NCBI RefSeq assembly: GCF_002752165.1 | Contig: NZ_MOMB01000053.1 | Coordinates: forward strand, 1-64,000 | From: Erwinia sp. OLFS4 | GTDB taxonomy: Bacteria > Pseudomonadota > Gammaproteobacteria > Enterobacterales > Enterobacteriaceae | Direction: 5' to 3' | Length of the DNA stretch: 64,000 nt | Part shown: one piece after another, positions 1-9,031 of the stretch | Layout of the letters: each line of letters starts with the position of its first letter | Position numbering within the stretch: the first letter of the stretch is position 1 | Program-made: the position numbers and the translations under genes | The notes under the pieces: generated by a model | Databases searched by the model: none | Told to the model about the DNA's origin: nothing | The model's input: the letters and a program-made list of their open reading frames with translations, nothing else

Positions 1-164
1 AGCATCTGACGGGCAAAATTTTCACCCAACGCATTGAACGTAATAACCTGACGCTCCGCACCCGCATTAAACGGTTGGCTCGTAAAACAATCTGCTTTTC
101 GCGCTCAGTTGAGATCCACGAAAAAGTCATTGGAGCGTTTATCGAGAAACACATGTTCTACTAA
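1..164 (+). CDS. insB: IS1-family transposase InsB, C-terminal part (5' end outside window)
   Basis: The frame starting at position 3 reads through to TAA at 162-164. It encodes the C-terminal 53 residues of the IS1 InsAB' transposase, including the segments FTQRIERNNLTLRTR and FSRSVEIHEKVIG and the ending EKHMFY. In IS1 InsB the matching segments are YTQRIERHNLNLRQ and FSKSVELHDKVIGHYL. The protein is a DDE-type transposase normally made by frameshifting from insA. Only the C-terminus is visible, so intactness cannot be judged. The stop codon overlaps the terminal inverted repeat. Confidence 0.85.
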   Translation, partial: HLTGKIFTQRIERNNLTLRTRIKRLARKTICFSRSVEIHEKVIGAFIEKHMFY

Positions 165-178
165 TTGGAGGCATCACC
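1..178 (+). mobile_element. IS1-family insertion sequence, right end
   Basis: The stretch holds the last codons of an IS1 InsB-type transposase followed at once by a terminal inverted repeat. Read on the minus strand the end is GGTGATGCCTCCAATTAG, which closely resembles the IS1 terminal repeat (GGTGATGCTGCCAACTTA). The transposase stop codon lies inside the repeat, as is usual for compact IS1 elements. The element ends at about position 178, where the sensor gene resumes. The left end and the other copy of the target duplication are outside the window. If present, an 8-9 bp duplication would begin with GTCTTTTG. Confidence 0.85.
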
Positions 179-859
179 GTCTTTTGCTTTACCGACCATT
201 TCGGTTGCCATACCTTTGCCGTCGTGGCGAACCGCTTTACCGGTATTATGGATCCAGCGGATTTCAGCGTGTGGGGTGATAATGCGATACTGGCAGTTAA
301 ACATCGGGGTATGGCCGCGTAGATGTTCGCGTAGCTGGCGCTTAACTTCATCGCGGTCTTCAGGATGAATAAGTTTTTCCAGCGTGCAAACCGGGTGGGT
401 CAGGGCGCCGTCCTGCAGGCCAAAGATCTGCTGCCAGAAGTGATTATGGCTGACTTCATTGCGCTGCATATCCCAGAACCAAAAACCTTCTTCCGTGATC
501 TCCATGGTTTGTTCCAGCCGCCAGCGCAGATGCGCCTCTTCACACTGGGCATGCAGCTCCGCAGTAATATCATTGGCGATCACCAGAAACCCCGAATAGC
601 GGGGATCATCAAGCCGTGCCACCTGACAGCGCAGCCAGTGTGGCTGCTGTCCGTCATTCACTTCAAACCGCAGATGTGCAGCGCTAAGTAAGGCGGGTAA
701 TTGCTGGTTTTGTTGTAGCCGTAAAAAAAGGGCTTCTCCGGCTTCATTGGCAAAGGTCAGCAGCTGCTCACTGTCGGTGAGAAAGATTGCGTTAGCACTG
801 TGTTGTACCACCTGCTTAAAAATAAATGCACTTTCTTCAGGGAGATGATGTCGACGCAT
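161..859 (-). pseudogene. PAS-domain sensor protein truncated by IS1 insertion
   Basis: A 232-residue frame with two PAS folds. The first spans roughly residues 10-105 (NAIFLTDSEQLLTFANEAG). The second, of PAS_3 type, spans about 115-225 and carries HPEDRDEV, a CQYRI strand and the IRWIHNTG motif that ends this fold. The natural sequence stops at VGKAKD. The next codons, GDASN and the TAG stop, are read from the inverted repeat of the IS1 element. PAS_3 domains are normally followed by an output module such as GGDEF, EAL or histidine kinase, so the output half is probably beyond the insertion or lost. The start is ATG at 857-859 with a weak ribosome site. The residual protein may still fold but cannot signal by its original output. 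Confidence 0.75.
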
Positions 860-1318
860 GATGGCTACAATAACCCTGCAGGTTAAGGCCCGTTTCTCAG
901 AGACTATTGGTTGAATATTAGCCGGGGTGTTGACAATAAGTCTATCGCTGCTGGTAAGAAAATTGCCGGACTTTCCGGCGGCAAAGCGGCGTCATGGCCT
1001 GCTTTAACGTGGAGGTTTACCTTACATTTAACAGGGATAATGCCACAAGGCGACGTTTTTCGTTCTTAATACATTAAATATATTTAATTATATTGCTTAT
1101 TAATATCACGGAAACTCACAAGGGTTTGCCGTCTTAATCGCGATGCTATCACTGGTGAATAAAAGCTCATTACCGAAGATATAAGGCTTTTTATCTTACC
1201 GGATGCCGCCGGTTATGCTAAGATAACCCGGTGATTTCGGAAAATAGTTTAGCAAAGATATAGTTAACTTTTATTAAAGGTGTGTTCGGCTGGTAAGCCG
1301 ATAGCGAAGTGATTACCA
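860..1318. other. Intergenic region, no gene seen
   Basis: This 459-bp spacer separates the truncated PAS gene from two small membrane-protein genes. I see no convincing reading frame. It holds a short hairpin (GCCGG-ACTTT-CCGGC at about 966-980), a very AT-rich block at about 1068-1105 rich in TTAAT and ATATTTAAT (the sort of DNA that attracts H-NS or carries promoters), and an 8-bp inverted repeat at 1191-1226. The promoter of the PAS gene should lie in its left part, but I cannot place it with confidence. Confidence 0.6.
1191..1226. repeat. Inverted repeat, 8-bp perfect arms
   Basis: TTATCTTA (1191-1198) is repeated inverted as TAAGATAA (1219-1226), with a 20-nt spacer containing CCGG-ATGCCG-CCGG. 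It could form a branched hairpin or bind a dimeric regulator. No U-tract follows on either strand, so it is not a standard terminator. It lies about 95 bp upstream of the first small membrane-protein gene. Confidence 0.45.
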
Positions 1319-1459
1319 ATGAAAAAAATGCCCGAATTACCGCCTGAAAATGACAATCGCGTCCCGCTGGGGGATGCGCAGTTTGCCGTGTTGATGCTTG
1401 CAGTCGCTTGTTTTATTCTTATAATCTTTGTGCTTATTACCACCTTTTGGATGACCTGA
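1319..1459 (+). CDS. Small single-helix membrane protein, unknown function
   Basis: A 46-residue protein beginning MKKMPELPPENDNRVPLGDA, with a polar proline-rich N-terminus of about 20 residues, one strongly hydrophobic helix (about residues 22-43, QFAVLMLAVACFILIIFVLI) and a short tail TTFWMT. The layout predicts one membrane span with a cytoplasmic N-terminus. I do not recognise the family. The ribosome site is weak (GAAGTG about 8 bases upstream), which lowers confidence. The architecture and the neighbouring second small membrane gene 36 bases downstream support a real gene. A subunit-like role in a membrane complex is possible but unproven. Confidence 0.5.
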   Translation: MKKMPELPPENDNRVPLGDAQFAVLMLAVACFILIIFVLITTFWMT

Positions 1460-1495
1460 ATGGTTGTCAGAGTGCATCACCACGCGGAGGAAAAA

Positions 1496-1687
1496 ATGGA
1501 CAGGAACGCGCGGGAAGATAAGCTACTGGCGATTATTGGCTTACTGAGTGCCGCGCTGGTAACGGTTATTGTGATTTTTTTTGCCGCCTGGATTGCTGCC
1601 TCACATGCTACGCCACTGACTCCCGGCGACACCGTGCAACTCTGCCAGTCTGTCAGCATTGTTGCTGGCAATCCGCCTGCGTTGTAA
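1496..1687 (+). CDS. Small single-helix membrane protein, unknown function
   Basis: A 63-residue protein starting MDRNAREDKLLAIIG. The ATG at 1496 is preferred over in-frame codons further upstream because GGAGG lies 6 bases before it. It has a short charged N-terminus, one membrane helix (about residues 10-33, LLSAALVTVIVIFFAAWIAA) and a small periplasm-facing tail with one cysteine (VQLCQSVSIV). It probably shares a transcript with the small membrane gene just upstream. I do not recognise the family and assign no function. The pair could be a two-part membrane module or the edge of the chromosomal backbone next to the nicotinate island. Confidence 0.55.
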   Translation: MDRNAREDKLLAIIGLLSAALVTVIVIFFAAWIAASHATPLTPGDTVQLCQSVSIVAGNPPAL

Positions 1688-1736
1688 ACCTCTTTAATGT
1701 CTTCCTCTTAGCGTTAACCGCGGTAATTCGCCGGAT

Positions 1737-1754
1737 GCCGGCATTGCTGCCGGC
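1737..1754. terminator. Short perfect hairpin between convergent genes
   Basis: GCCGGCA (1737-1743) and TGCCGGC (1748-1754) form a 7-bp stem with a TTGC loop in the gap between the small membrane gene and the convergent end of nicT. The position suits a bidirectional terminator, but neither strand has a U-tract, so any termination would be weak or Rho-assisted. Confidence 0.35.
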
Positions 1755-1763
1755 GTGATTAGC

Positions 1764-3074
1764 TCAGCGGTTAACCAGTTTCGCTGGCAGGGCAATAACC
1801 AGTAAACAGCTTAACAGCAGACAAACGGCAAAAAACCACAATGCGCCACTGCTGCTACCGGTAATATCCAGCGCTAATCCCATTACCGAATTGCTGACCA
1901 GTCCGGCAATGTTGGCAATTGAACAGGCAAGGGCAAAGCCGGCGGCGGCGGCGGTTCCGCTGAGAAAGGTGGCCGGCAGGCTGAAAAAAACCGGCACTGC
2001 GCCAATAATCATCGCCTGCGCAACGGAAAATAACAGTACTGTCATCACCACGTTGTGTGAAAACAGCGGGCTGGCCCCCATTGCGGCTGCGCCGATAATA
2101 AAGGGAATAATGATATGCCAGCGGCGTTCGCGCATGCGGTCGGAACTGCTGCCAATGGCGATCATGCCAATCAGCGCTGCCAGGCTGGGGATGGCGGTCA
2201 GATAACCAATGGTGCTGATATCTGTGGTCCCGGCGTTACGGATAAAAGTTGGCATCCAGAAGCCCATGGCGTAGGCGCTAAGCAGGATGGAAAAATCGAT
2301 GCCACCTAGCATAACAACCCGGATATTCAGCAGACCGTCACGCAGGCTCTGTTTAAGGCCCTGTACCGTATTTTCATCTTGCTGTAGTTCGTTGAGTACT
2401 TTTTGCTTTTCGCTGTGGTGTAACCAGCGGGCACTTTCAACATTATTCGGCAGCAGCCAGAAGGTCAGTACACCCAGCAGTACGCTAGGCAACCCCTCCA
2501 GCAGAAACAGCCACTGCCAGCCACGCATACCGTAAACCGAGTGAAAATGTCCCATTATCCAGCCGGAAACCGGTCCGCCGATCAGGCTCGACAGAGGCAG
2601 ACCTATCATAAACAGAGCAATAATCCGGCTGCGGCGCCACGAGGGGTACCATTTTGTCAGGTAAAACAATACGCCGGGAAGAAAGCCGGCTTCCGCCGTA
2701 CCGAGTAAGAAGCGGATAATATAAAATTGCATTGGCGTTTGCACCAGCAAGGTGGCGGTGGACAGCAGGCCCCAGGTAATCATGATGCGGGCGATCCATA
2801 TTTTAGCGCCGACCCGTTGTAAAATCAGGTTGCTGGGCACTTCAAAAAGAATATAGCCGACAAAAAACAGCCCGGCACCCAGCCCGAAGGCGGTTTCGCT
2901 CAGCGCCAGATCGCTGGCCATTTGCAGCTTGGCAAGGCCGATATTAATGCGATCGAGATAGGCGGCGAGATAACATAAACAGAGAAACGGGATCAGCTTC
3001 CAGGTGATTTTGCGATAAATCGAGGCAGTGTCTTCTGCTGCCAGTACAGCAGGACGGGTTGAAGCAATGGTCAT
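1764..3074 (-). CDS. nicT: NicT-like MFS transporter (nicotinate pathway uptake)
   Basis: A 436-residue major facilitator of the anion:cation symporter group, with about 12 membrane helices in two halves separated by a charged loop near residues 200-245. The N-terminal signature YLDRINIGLAKLQM and the loop LTKWYPSWRRSR are typical of this group. It is the last gene of the nicC-D-E-F-T unit, 104 bp after nicF, and GGAG lies just before the ATG. In Pseudomonas putida nicT sits in the same unit and is thought to import nicotinate or 6-hydroxynicotinate. Substrate assignment here rests on that context. No NicP-type outer-membrane porin gene is present. Confidence 0.8.
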   Translation of the reverse strand: MTIASTRPAVLAAEDTASIYRKITWKLIPFLCLCYLAAYLDRINIGLAKLQMASDLALSETAFGLGAGLFFVGYILFEVPSNLILQRVGAKIWIARIMITWGLLSTATLLVQTPMQFYIIRFLLGTAEAGFLPGVLFYLTKWYPSWRRSRIIALFMIGLPLSSLIGGPVSGWIMGHFHSVYGMRGWQWLFLLEGLPSVLLGVLTFWLLPNNVESARWLHHSEKQKVLNELQQDENTVQGLKQSLRDGLLNIRVVMLGGIDFSILLSAYAMGFWMPTFIRNAGTTDISTIGYLTAIPSLAALIGMIAIGSSSDRMRERRWHIIIPFIIGAAAMGASPLFSHNVVMTVLLFSVAQAMIIGAVPVFFSLPATFLSGTAAAAGFALACSIANIAGLVSNSVMGLALDITGSSSGALWFFAVCLLLSCLLVIALPAKLVNR

Positions 3075-3178
3075 AATCTTCTCCGAGCGCGAGGGCCCTG
3101 GTGGGCATGTTGTAATAGGTCAACAGCACTGCTGAACCTGTTGTTTATGCGCACTCCGTGCAGGTGAACTGCGCCCTT

Positions 3179-3817
3179 TTAGCGGGCGCTTATCTGTTCC
3201 AGATAGGTCAGCGCCGCGGTTTTACTCACGACGTCGCCATATTTACTGTCGATATCAAAAAGATTGGCTTCATGAGGTTCAGGATGGCGGTCGCCAACGC
3301 ATTCCCGCACCACGATGGCACGAAAACCATGTTGCAGGGCGTCAACTGCGGTCGCGCGGATACAGCCGCTTGTTGAACAGCCGGCAATCAGCAGCGTATC
3401 AATGCCGTCGGCAACCAGTAACGACGCCAGCGAGGTGGCAAAGAAGGCGCTGGCATACTGTTTGGTGATGACCACCTCGTCAGCCAGCGGTGCCAGCTGA
3501 GGACAAAATGCGGCCAGCGGGTTACCTTCTACCATATCGCGCATTACCGGCGCTTTTTGTACCCAGATACCGCCATCGCGCTGATGGCGCGGGTGATAAC
3601 GGATCTGACTATGAATCACCGGGATGGCACAGGTGCGTGCCTTTTGTAATAACGCGACTGACTGCTGTACTGCCGTCACCACGCCATCGGCATAGAGTGC
3701 AGCTCCGGGGGTGATATAACCCTGCAAGAAATCGACCATCAGCAGCGCCGGTCGCAGACCAAAGCCGATACGATTACCCCAGACACCGGCGTAGTTTTCA
3801 CTGCGAGTTTGTGACAT
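3179..3817 (-). CDS. nicF: Maleamate amidohydrolase
   Basis: A 212-residue isochorismatase-superfamily cysteine hydrolase that converts maleamate to maleate and ammonia. The catalytic triad of the fold can be placed: Asp29 in LLMVDF, Lys119 in VVITKQYASAF, and the nucleophile Cys152 in CSTSGCIRATAVDAL, close to the positions I recall for Bordetella NicF. The start has a strong GGAGG site and lies 11 bp after nicE, so the two are translated from one message. Cytoplasmic enzyme of the lower nicotinate pathway. A biuret-type amidohydrolase would look similar, but the neighbours make NicF the clear choice. Confidence 0.92.
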   Translation of the reverse strand: MSQTRSENYAGVWGNRIGFGLRPALLMVDFLQGYITPGAALYADGVVTAVQQSVALLQKARTCAIPVIHSQIRYHPRHQRDGGIWVQKAPVMRDMVEGNPLAAFCPQLAPLADEVVITKQYASAFFATSLASLLVADGIDTLLIAGCSTSGCIRATAVDALQHGFRAIVVRECVGDRHPEPHEANLFDIDSKYGDVVSKTAALTYLEQISAR

Positions 3818-3828
3818 GGTTGCCTCCG

Positions 3829-4580
3829 TTACCAGGCGCCGGAAAGCAGGGCACCGGCACCCGGTACCACCGGTTCCAGCTCCAGAGCTTTCAGCAGGGC
3901 GTAGGTGGTGGCAATGGCGGCGGTAATCACCGGTTTGCCGGTCTGGGCTTCGACTTTTGCTACCGCCGGCAGAGACGGCATTTGTACACAGGCTGACAGC
4001 ACCACGACATCCACGTCATCCAGCGGCATATCTGCCACAATGGCGGGCAGATTCATCGGATCGTGACGGGCCACGGTGAGATTGTCGGCGATTTCCAGCG
4101 CCCGCCAGGTTTTCACCTCGATGCCCTCGCGCTGGATATAATCCACCACCAGTTCAGTCAGTGGTTTCATGTAAGGTGCCACCAGGGCGATTTTTTTTGC
4201 TGACATGATATGCAGTGCGTCAACCAGGGCACCGGCGTTGGTGATCACCGGTGCCAGCGCGGCGTTATCGCGGGTGACCGCCGTCAGACGCTGCTGGGAC
4301 TGGCGGTGATAGCCAGGACCCATGGCCATAATTGCCACCAGGCAGGCATAACCCAGCACGTCGACCTGGGCGTCAGAAAGCTCCAGCGCACAGCGATCAG
4401 ACTCTTTATCCATCGCCGCCAGCTCATCTTTGTTGACGTGTTTCATACGCATGCGGCTGGAGTGAAAGGTAAAACGCTGGGGACGAATAAGCTGCCTGGC
4501 CTGCAACATGGCAGGGATTTCAGTTTCCATGGTGATATTTGAGCTCGGGACGATCTGCCCGATACGATAGTGTTGTTTCA

Positions 4581-4581
<1 letters not shown>
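3829..4581 (-). CDS. nicE: Maleate cis-trans isomerase
   Basis: A 250-residue member of the Asp/Glu racemase superfamily that isomerises maleate to fumarate, the entry point into the TCA cycle. The two catalytic cysteines are visible: Cys80 in VLGYACLVAIMAMG and Cys198 in VLSACVQMPSLPA. N-terminal VPSSNITMETE is the usual substrate-loop motif of maleate isomerases. The ATG overlaps the stop of nicD by one base, indicating translational coupling. Its length matches known maleate isomerases. Arylmalonate decarboxylases are related but usually lack one of the two cysteines. Confidence 0.93.
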
Positions 4582-6875
<2,294 letters not shown>

Positions 6876-7928
6876 ATGGCCGTTAATCAGAGCCAGCTGG
6901 GGCAGATGTTTGAGCAGGTTTTACGCCTGTCAAAAGTAGATGCCAGCCAAAGCGTGGCTATCCTGAAAAGTCACTATTCTGATGCCCGCACCGTACAGGC
7001 AGCGACCGATGCTGCGTTGAGGCTGGGTGCCAAAGTGTACAGTGTTGAACTGCCGTCGTTTAATCATCCCACGGCAATGGGTAACGATATGACCGCTTAC
7101 TGTGGCGATACAGCCCTGACGGGGAATAGCGCCGCGCAAAAGGCGCTGGAAGCAGCGGATCTGATTGTCGATACCATGATGCTGTTGCATTCACCAGAGC
7201 AGGAACAGATTCTGAAAACCGGTAGCCGTATTCTGCTGGCGGTTGAGCCGCCGGAAGTGCTGGCGCGCATGTTACCTGACGAGCAGGATAAAACCCGGGT
7301 AATGGCGGCGGCGGCGGTACTGGAGAAAGCGCGCATGATGACGGTGAAGTCGGCGGCTGGCAGCGATTTTCGTGCACCGCTCGGGCAGTATCCAACGGTA
7401 ACTGAATATGGCTATGCCGATGAACCGGGGCGCTGGGACCACTGGCCAAGTGGTTTTCTGTTTACCTGGCCCAATGAAGAACAGGCTGAGGGTGTGCTGG
7501 TACTGGATGTTGGTGATATTTTGTTGCCTTTTAAAACCTATACCCGTGAGCGCATTACGCTGGAAATTGAAAAGGGCTTCGTTACCCGCATCCACGGTGG
7601 ATTTGAAGCCGGGTATCTGCGTGATTACATGGCCTATTTTAACGATCCGGAAGTATACGGAATTTCCCACATAGGCTGGGGATTACAGCCGCGTGCGCAG
7701 TGGACGGCAATGGGACTGCACGATAAAAACGACGGTATGTGTATGGATGCCCGTGCTTTTTATGGCAACTTCCTGTTTTCTACCGGACCGAATACCGAGG
7801 TGGGGGGAACGCGTAAAACCCCGTGCCACATGGATATTGCTCTGCGACATTGTGATGTTCGCGTTGATGATCTGCTGGTGGTCGCCGAAGGGGCCGTGGT
7901 GGCGCCGGCGGCATCACTGGCCCACTAA
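6876..7928 (+). CDS. nicX: 2,5-dihydroxypyridine 5,6-dioxygenase
   Basis: A 350-residue non-heme Fe(II) dioxygenase that opens the ring of 2,5-dihydroxypyridine to give N-formylmaleamate. The metal ligands are His265 (ISHIGWG), His318 and Asp320 (PCHMDIAL), at the same positions I recall for P. putida NicX. The fold resembles M29 aminopeptidases rather than classical extradiol dioxygenases. GAGGAG lies 7 bases before the ATG. It is transcribed away from nicC across the putative NicR operator, so upper- and lower-pathway expression would be coordinated. The family is narrow, so the call is firm. Confidence 0.94.
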   Translation: MAVNQSQLGQMFEQVLRLSKVDASQSVAILKSHYSDARTVQAATDAALRLGAKVYSVELPSFNHPTAMGNDMTAYCGDTALTGNSAAQKALEAADLIVDTMMLLHSPEQEQILKTGSRILLAVEPPEVLARMLPDEQDKTRVMAAAAVLEKARMMTVKSAAGSDFRAPLGQYPTVTEYGYADEPGRWDHWPSGFLFTWPNEEQAEGVLVLDVGDILLPFKTYTRERITLEIEKGFVTRIHGGFEAGYLRDYMAYFNDPEVYGISHIGWGLQPRAQWTAMGLHDKNDGMCMDARAFYGNFLFSTGPNTEVGGTRKTPCHMDIALRHCDVRVDDLLVVAEGAVVAPAASLAH

Positions 7929-7952
7929 GCCATTGCAGGGAGCGGCTGTCAG

Positions 7953-7977
7953 GGCAGTGGCAATGTATTACACTGCC
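7953..7977. promoter_or_regulatory. Inverted repeat upstream of nicR, possible second NicR site
   Basis: GGCAGTG (7953-7959) and CACTGCC (7971-7977) are perfect 7-bp arms around an 11-nt centre. Inside it, AATGTA and TACACT separated by one base closely resemble the nicC/nicX palindrome (AGTGTA-TACACT). It lies 28 bp before the nicR start codon, where an autoregulatory operator for nicR and the downstream nicAB would be expected. Binding is not shown. Confidence 0.45.
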
Positions 7978-8005
7978 TTGCATGACCGGGTAAAAGGAAA
8001 TTTAT

Positions 8006-8464
8006 ATGTGCCAGAAAAAAACGGCTGCGCCGCTGCACTATGACTACACCGAGCAGGTGGGGCATTTACTGCGCAAGGTTTATCAGCGCCATATGGCGAT
8101 TTTCCAGCAAAACGTTGGTGATTCGCAGCTGACGGCGGTGCAGTTTATTACGTTGTGCGCACTGCATGACCACGGCCCCAGTGCACAGAATGATCTTGTG
8201 CGCTTTACGGCCGTTGATCAGGCCACTATTCGTGGTGTGGTGGAGCGCTTAAAAGCCCGGGGTCTGGTTAGTCTTGGCCCGGATCCGGGTGATAAGCGCA
8301 AAGTCATTGTGATGCTGACCGCTGAGGGGCAGACGCTGACCCGGCAGGTGACCACCAATGCGGTGCGTATAAGTGAAATGACATACGGGCCGCTCAATCC
8401 AGCCGAACGGATTGCACTGGTCTATCTGCTCAGGAAAATGCTGGACGATACCGGCCAGCCATAG
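8006..8464 (+). CDS. nicR: MarR-family repressor of the nicotinate pathway
   Basis: A 152-residue MarR protein with the winged helix-turn-helix at about residues 45-110: QLTAVQFITLCAL, then the recognition helix QATIRGVVERLKARGLV, then the wing PDPGDKRKVIVMLTAEG. Helical dimerisation segments flank it. In P. putida NicR represses nicX and nicCDEFTP and is released by 6-hydroxynicotinate. The gene lies between nicX and nicA with AAGGA seven bases before the ATG. No TetR-type NicS gene, which controls nicAB in P. putida, is visible here, so NicR may control the whole island. Effector identity is inferred. Confidence 0.9.
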   Translation: MCQKKTAAPLHYDYTEQVGHLLRKVYQRHMAIFQQNVGDSQLTAVQFITLCALHDHGPSAQNDLVRFTAVDQATIRGVVERLKARGLVSLGPDPGDKRKVIVMLTAEGQTLTRQVTTNAVRISEMTYGPLNPAERIALVYLLRKMLDDTGQP

Positions 8465-8465
8465 T

Positions 8466-8486
8466 CCGGCGTATATCTGACGCCGG
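8466..8486. repeat. Perfect hairpin between nicR and nicA
   Basis: CCGGCGT (8466-8472) and ACGCCGG (8480-8486) form a 7-bp stem with a 7-nt loop ATATCTG in the 36-bp gap between nicR and nicA. There is no U-tract. It may be an mRNA processing or stability element that sets different levels of the regulator and the dehydrogenase, or a partial terminator. Confidence 0.45.
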
Positions 8487-8500
8487 TAAGGCGTTGAAAG

Positions 8501-9031
8501 ATGAACATGCGGGAAACTCCTCTGACAGTGTGCGCCACAAGCGGCGGCCTGATTGAGTACACTTTGCAGGTCAACGGTGCGTCAAGGGCAGTTTCCGCTT
8601 ATCGCGAGACTTCTTTACTGCTGGTGTTACGCAATGAACTCCAGCTCAATGGATCAAAATATGGCTGCGGACTCGGCGAATGCGGTGCCTGCACGGTATT
8701 AATTGATGGCGTAGCCGCTAGTTCCTGCGTGATCCCGGCTTTTGGCGTGCGCCGGCGTGCTATCACTACCCTGGAAGGGCTGGGGGATCGGCAGCGTCTG
8801 CACCCGGTACAGCAGGCATTCATAGAGGCGCAGGCCGCGCAATGTGGCTACTGCCTTAACGGTATGATCATGACCACCGCCGCATTACTGCAGGCCAATC
8901 CGACACCGGATGACCGCCAAATCTGCGCGGCACTCAGTGGCAATCTTTGCCGTTGTGGTACCCATAAAGAAATTCTTTGCGCGGTGAAAAGAGCCATGAC
9001 GTTATGTCAGCAGCAGGCGGGGAAAGCGTGA
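8501..9031 (+). CDS. nicA: Nicotinate dehydrogenase, [2Fe-2S] subunit
   Basis: A 176-residue protein with the two iron-sulfur modules of the xanthine-oxidase family small subunit. The plant-ferredoxin-like cluster ligands are Cys56, Cys61, Cys64 and Cys76 (YGCGLGECGACTV). The helical-domain cluster ligands are Cys115, Cys118, Cys150 and Cys152 (QCGYCLNGM and NLCRCGTH). It passes electrons from the molybdenum site of NicB to the NicB hemes during hydroxylation of nicotinate to 6-hydroxynicotinate. The N-terminus is about 19 residues longer than I recall for P. putida NicA, and translation could also begin at ATG 8507. The stop overlaps the nicB start (TGATG). Confidence 0.93.
   Translation: MNMRETPLTVCATSGGLIEYTLQVNGASRAVSAYRETSLLLVLRNELQLNGSKYGCGLGECGACTVLIDGVAASSCVIPAFGVRRRAITTLEGLGDRQRLHPVQQAFIEAQAAQCGYCLNGMIMTTAALLQANPTPDDRQICAALSGNLCRCGTHKEILCAVKRAMTLCQQQAGKA

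Noticed and set aside
1756-1778. Stretch GATTAGCTCAGCGGTTAACC resembling a tRNA D-arm
   Set aside because: No acceptor stem, anticodon arm or T-arm can be built around it, and it coincides with the 3' end of nicT.
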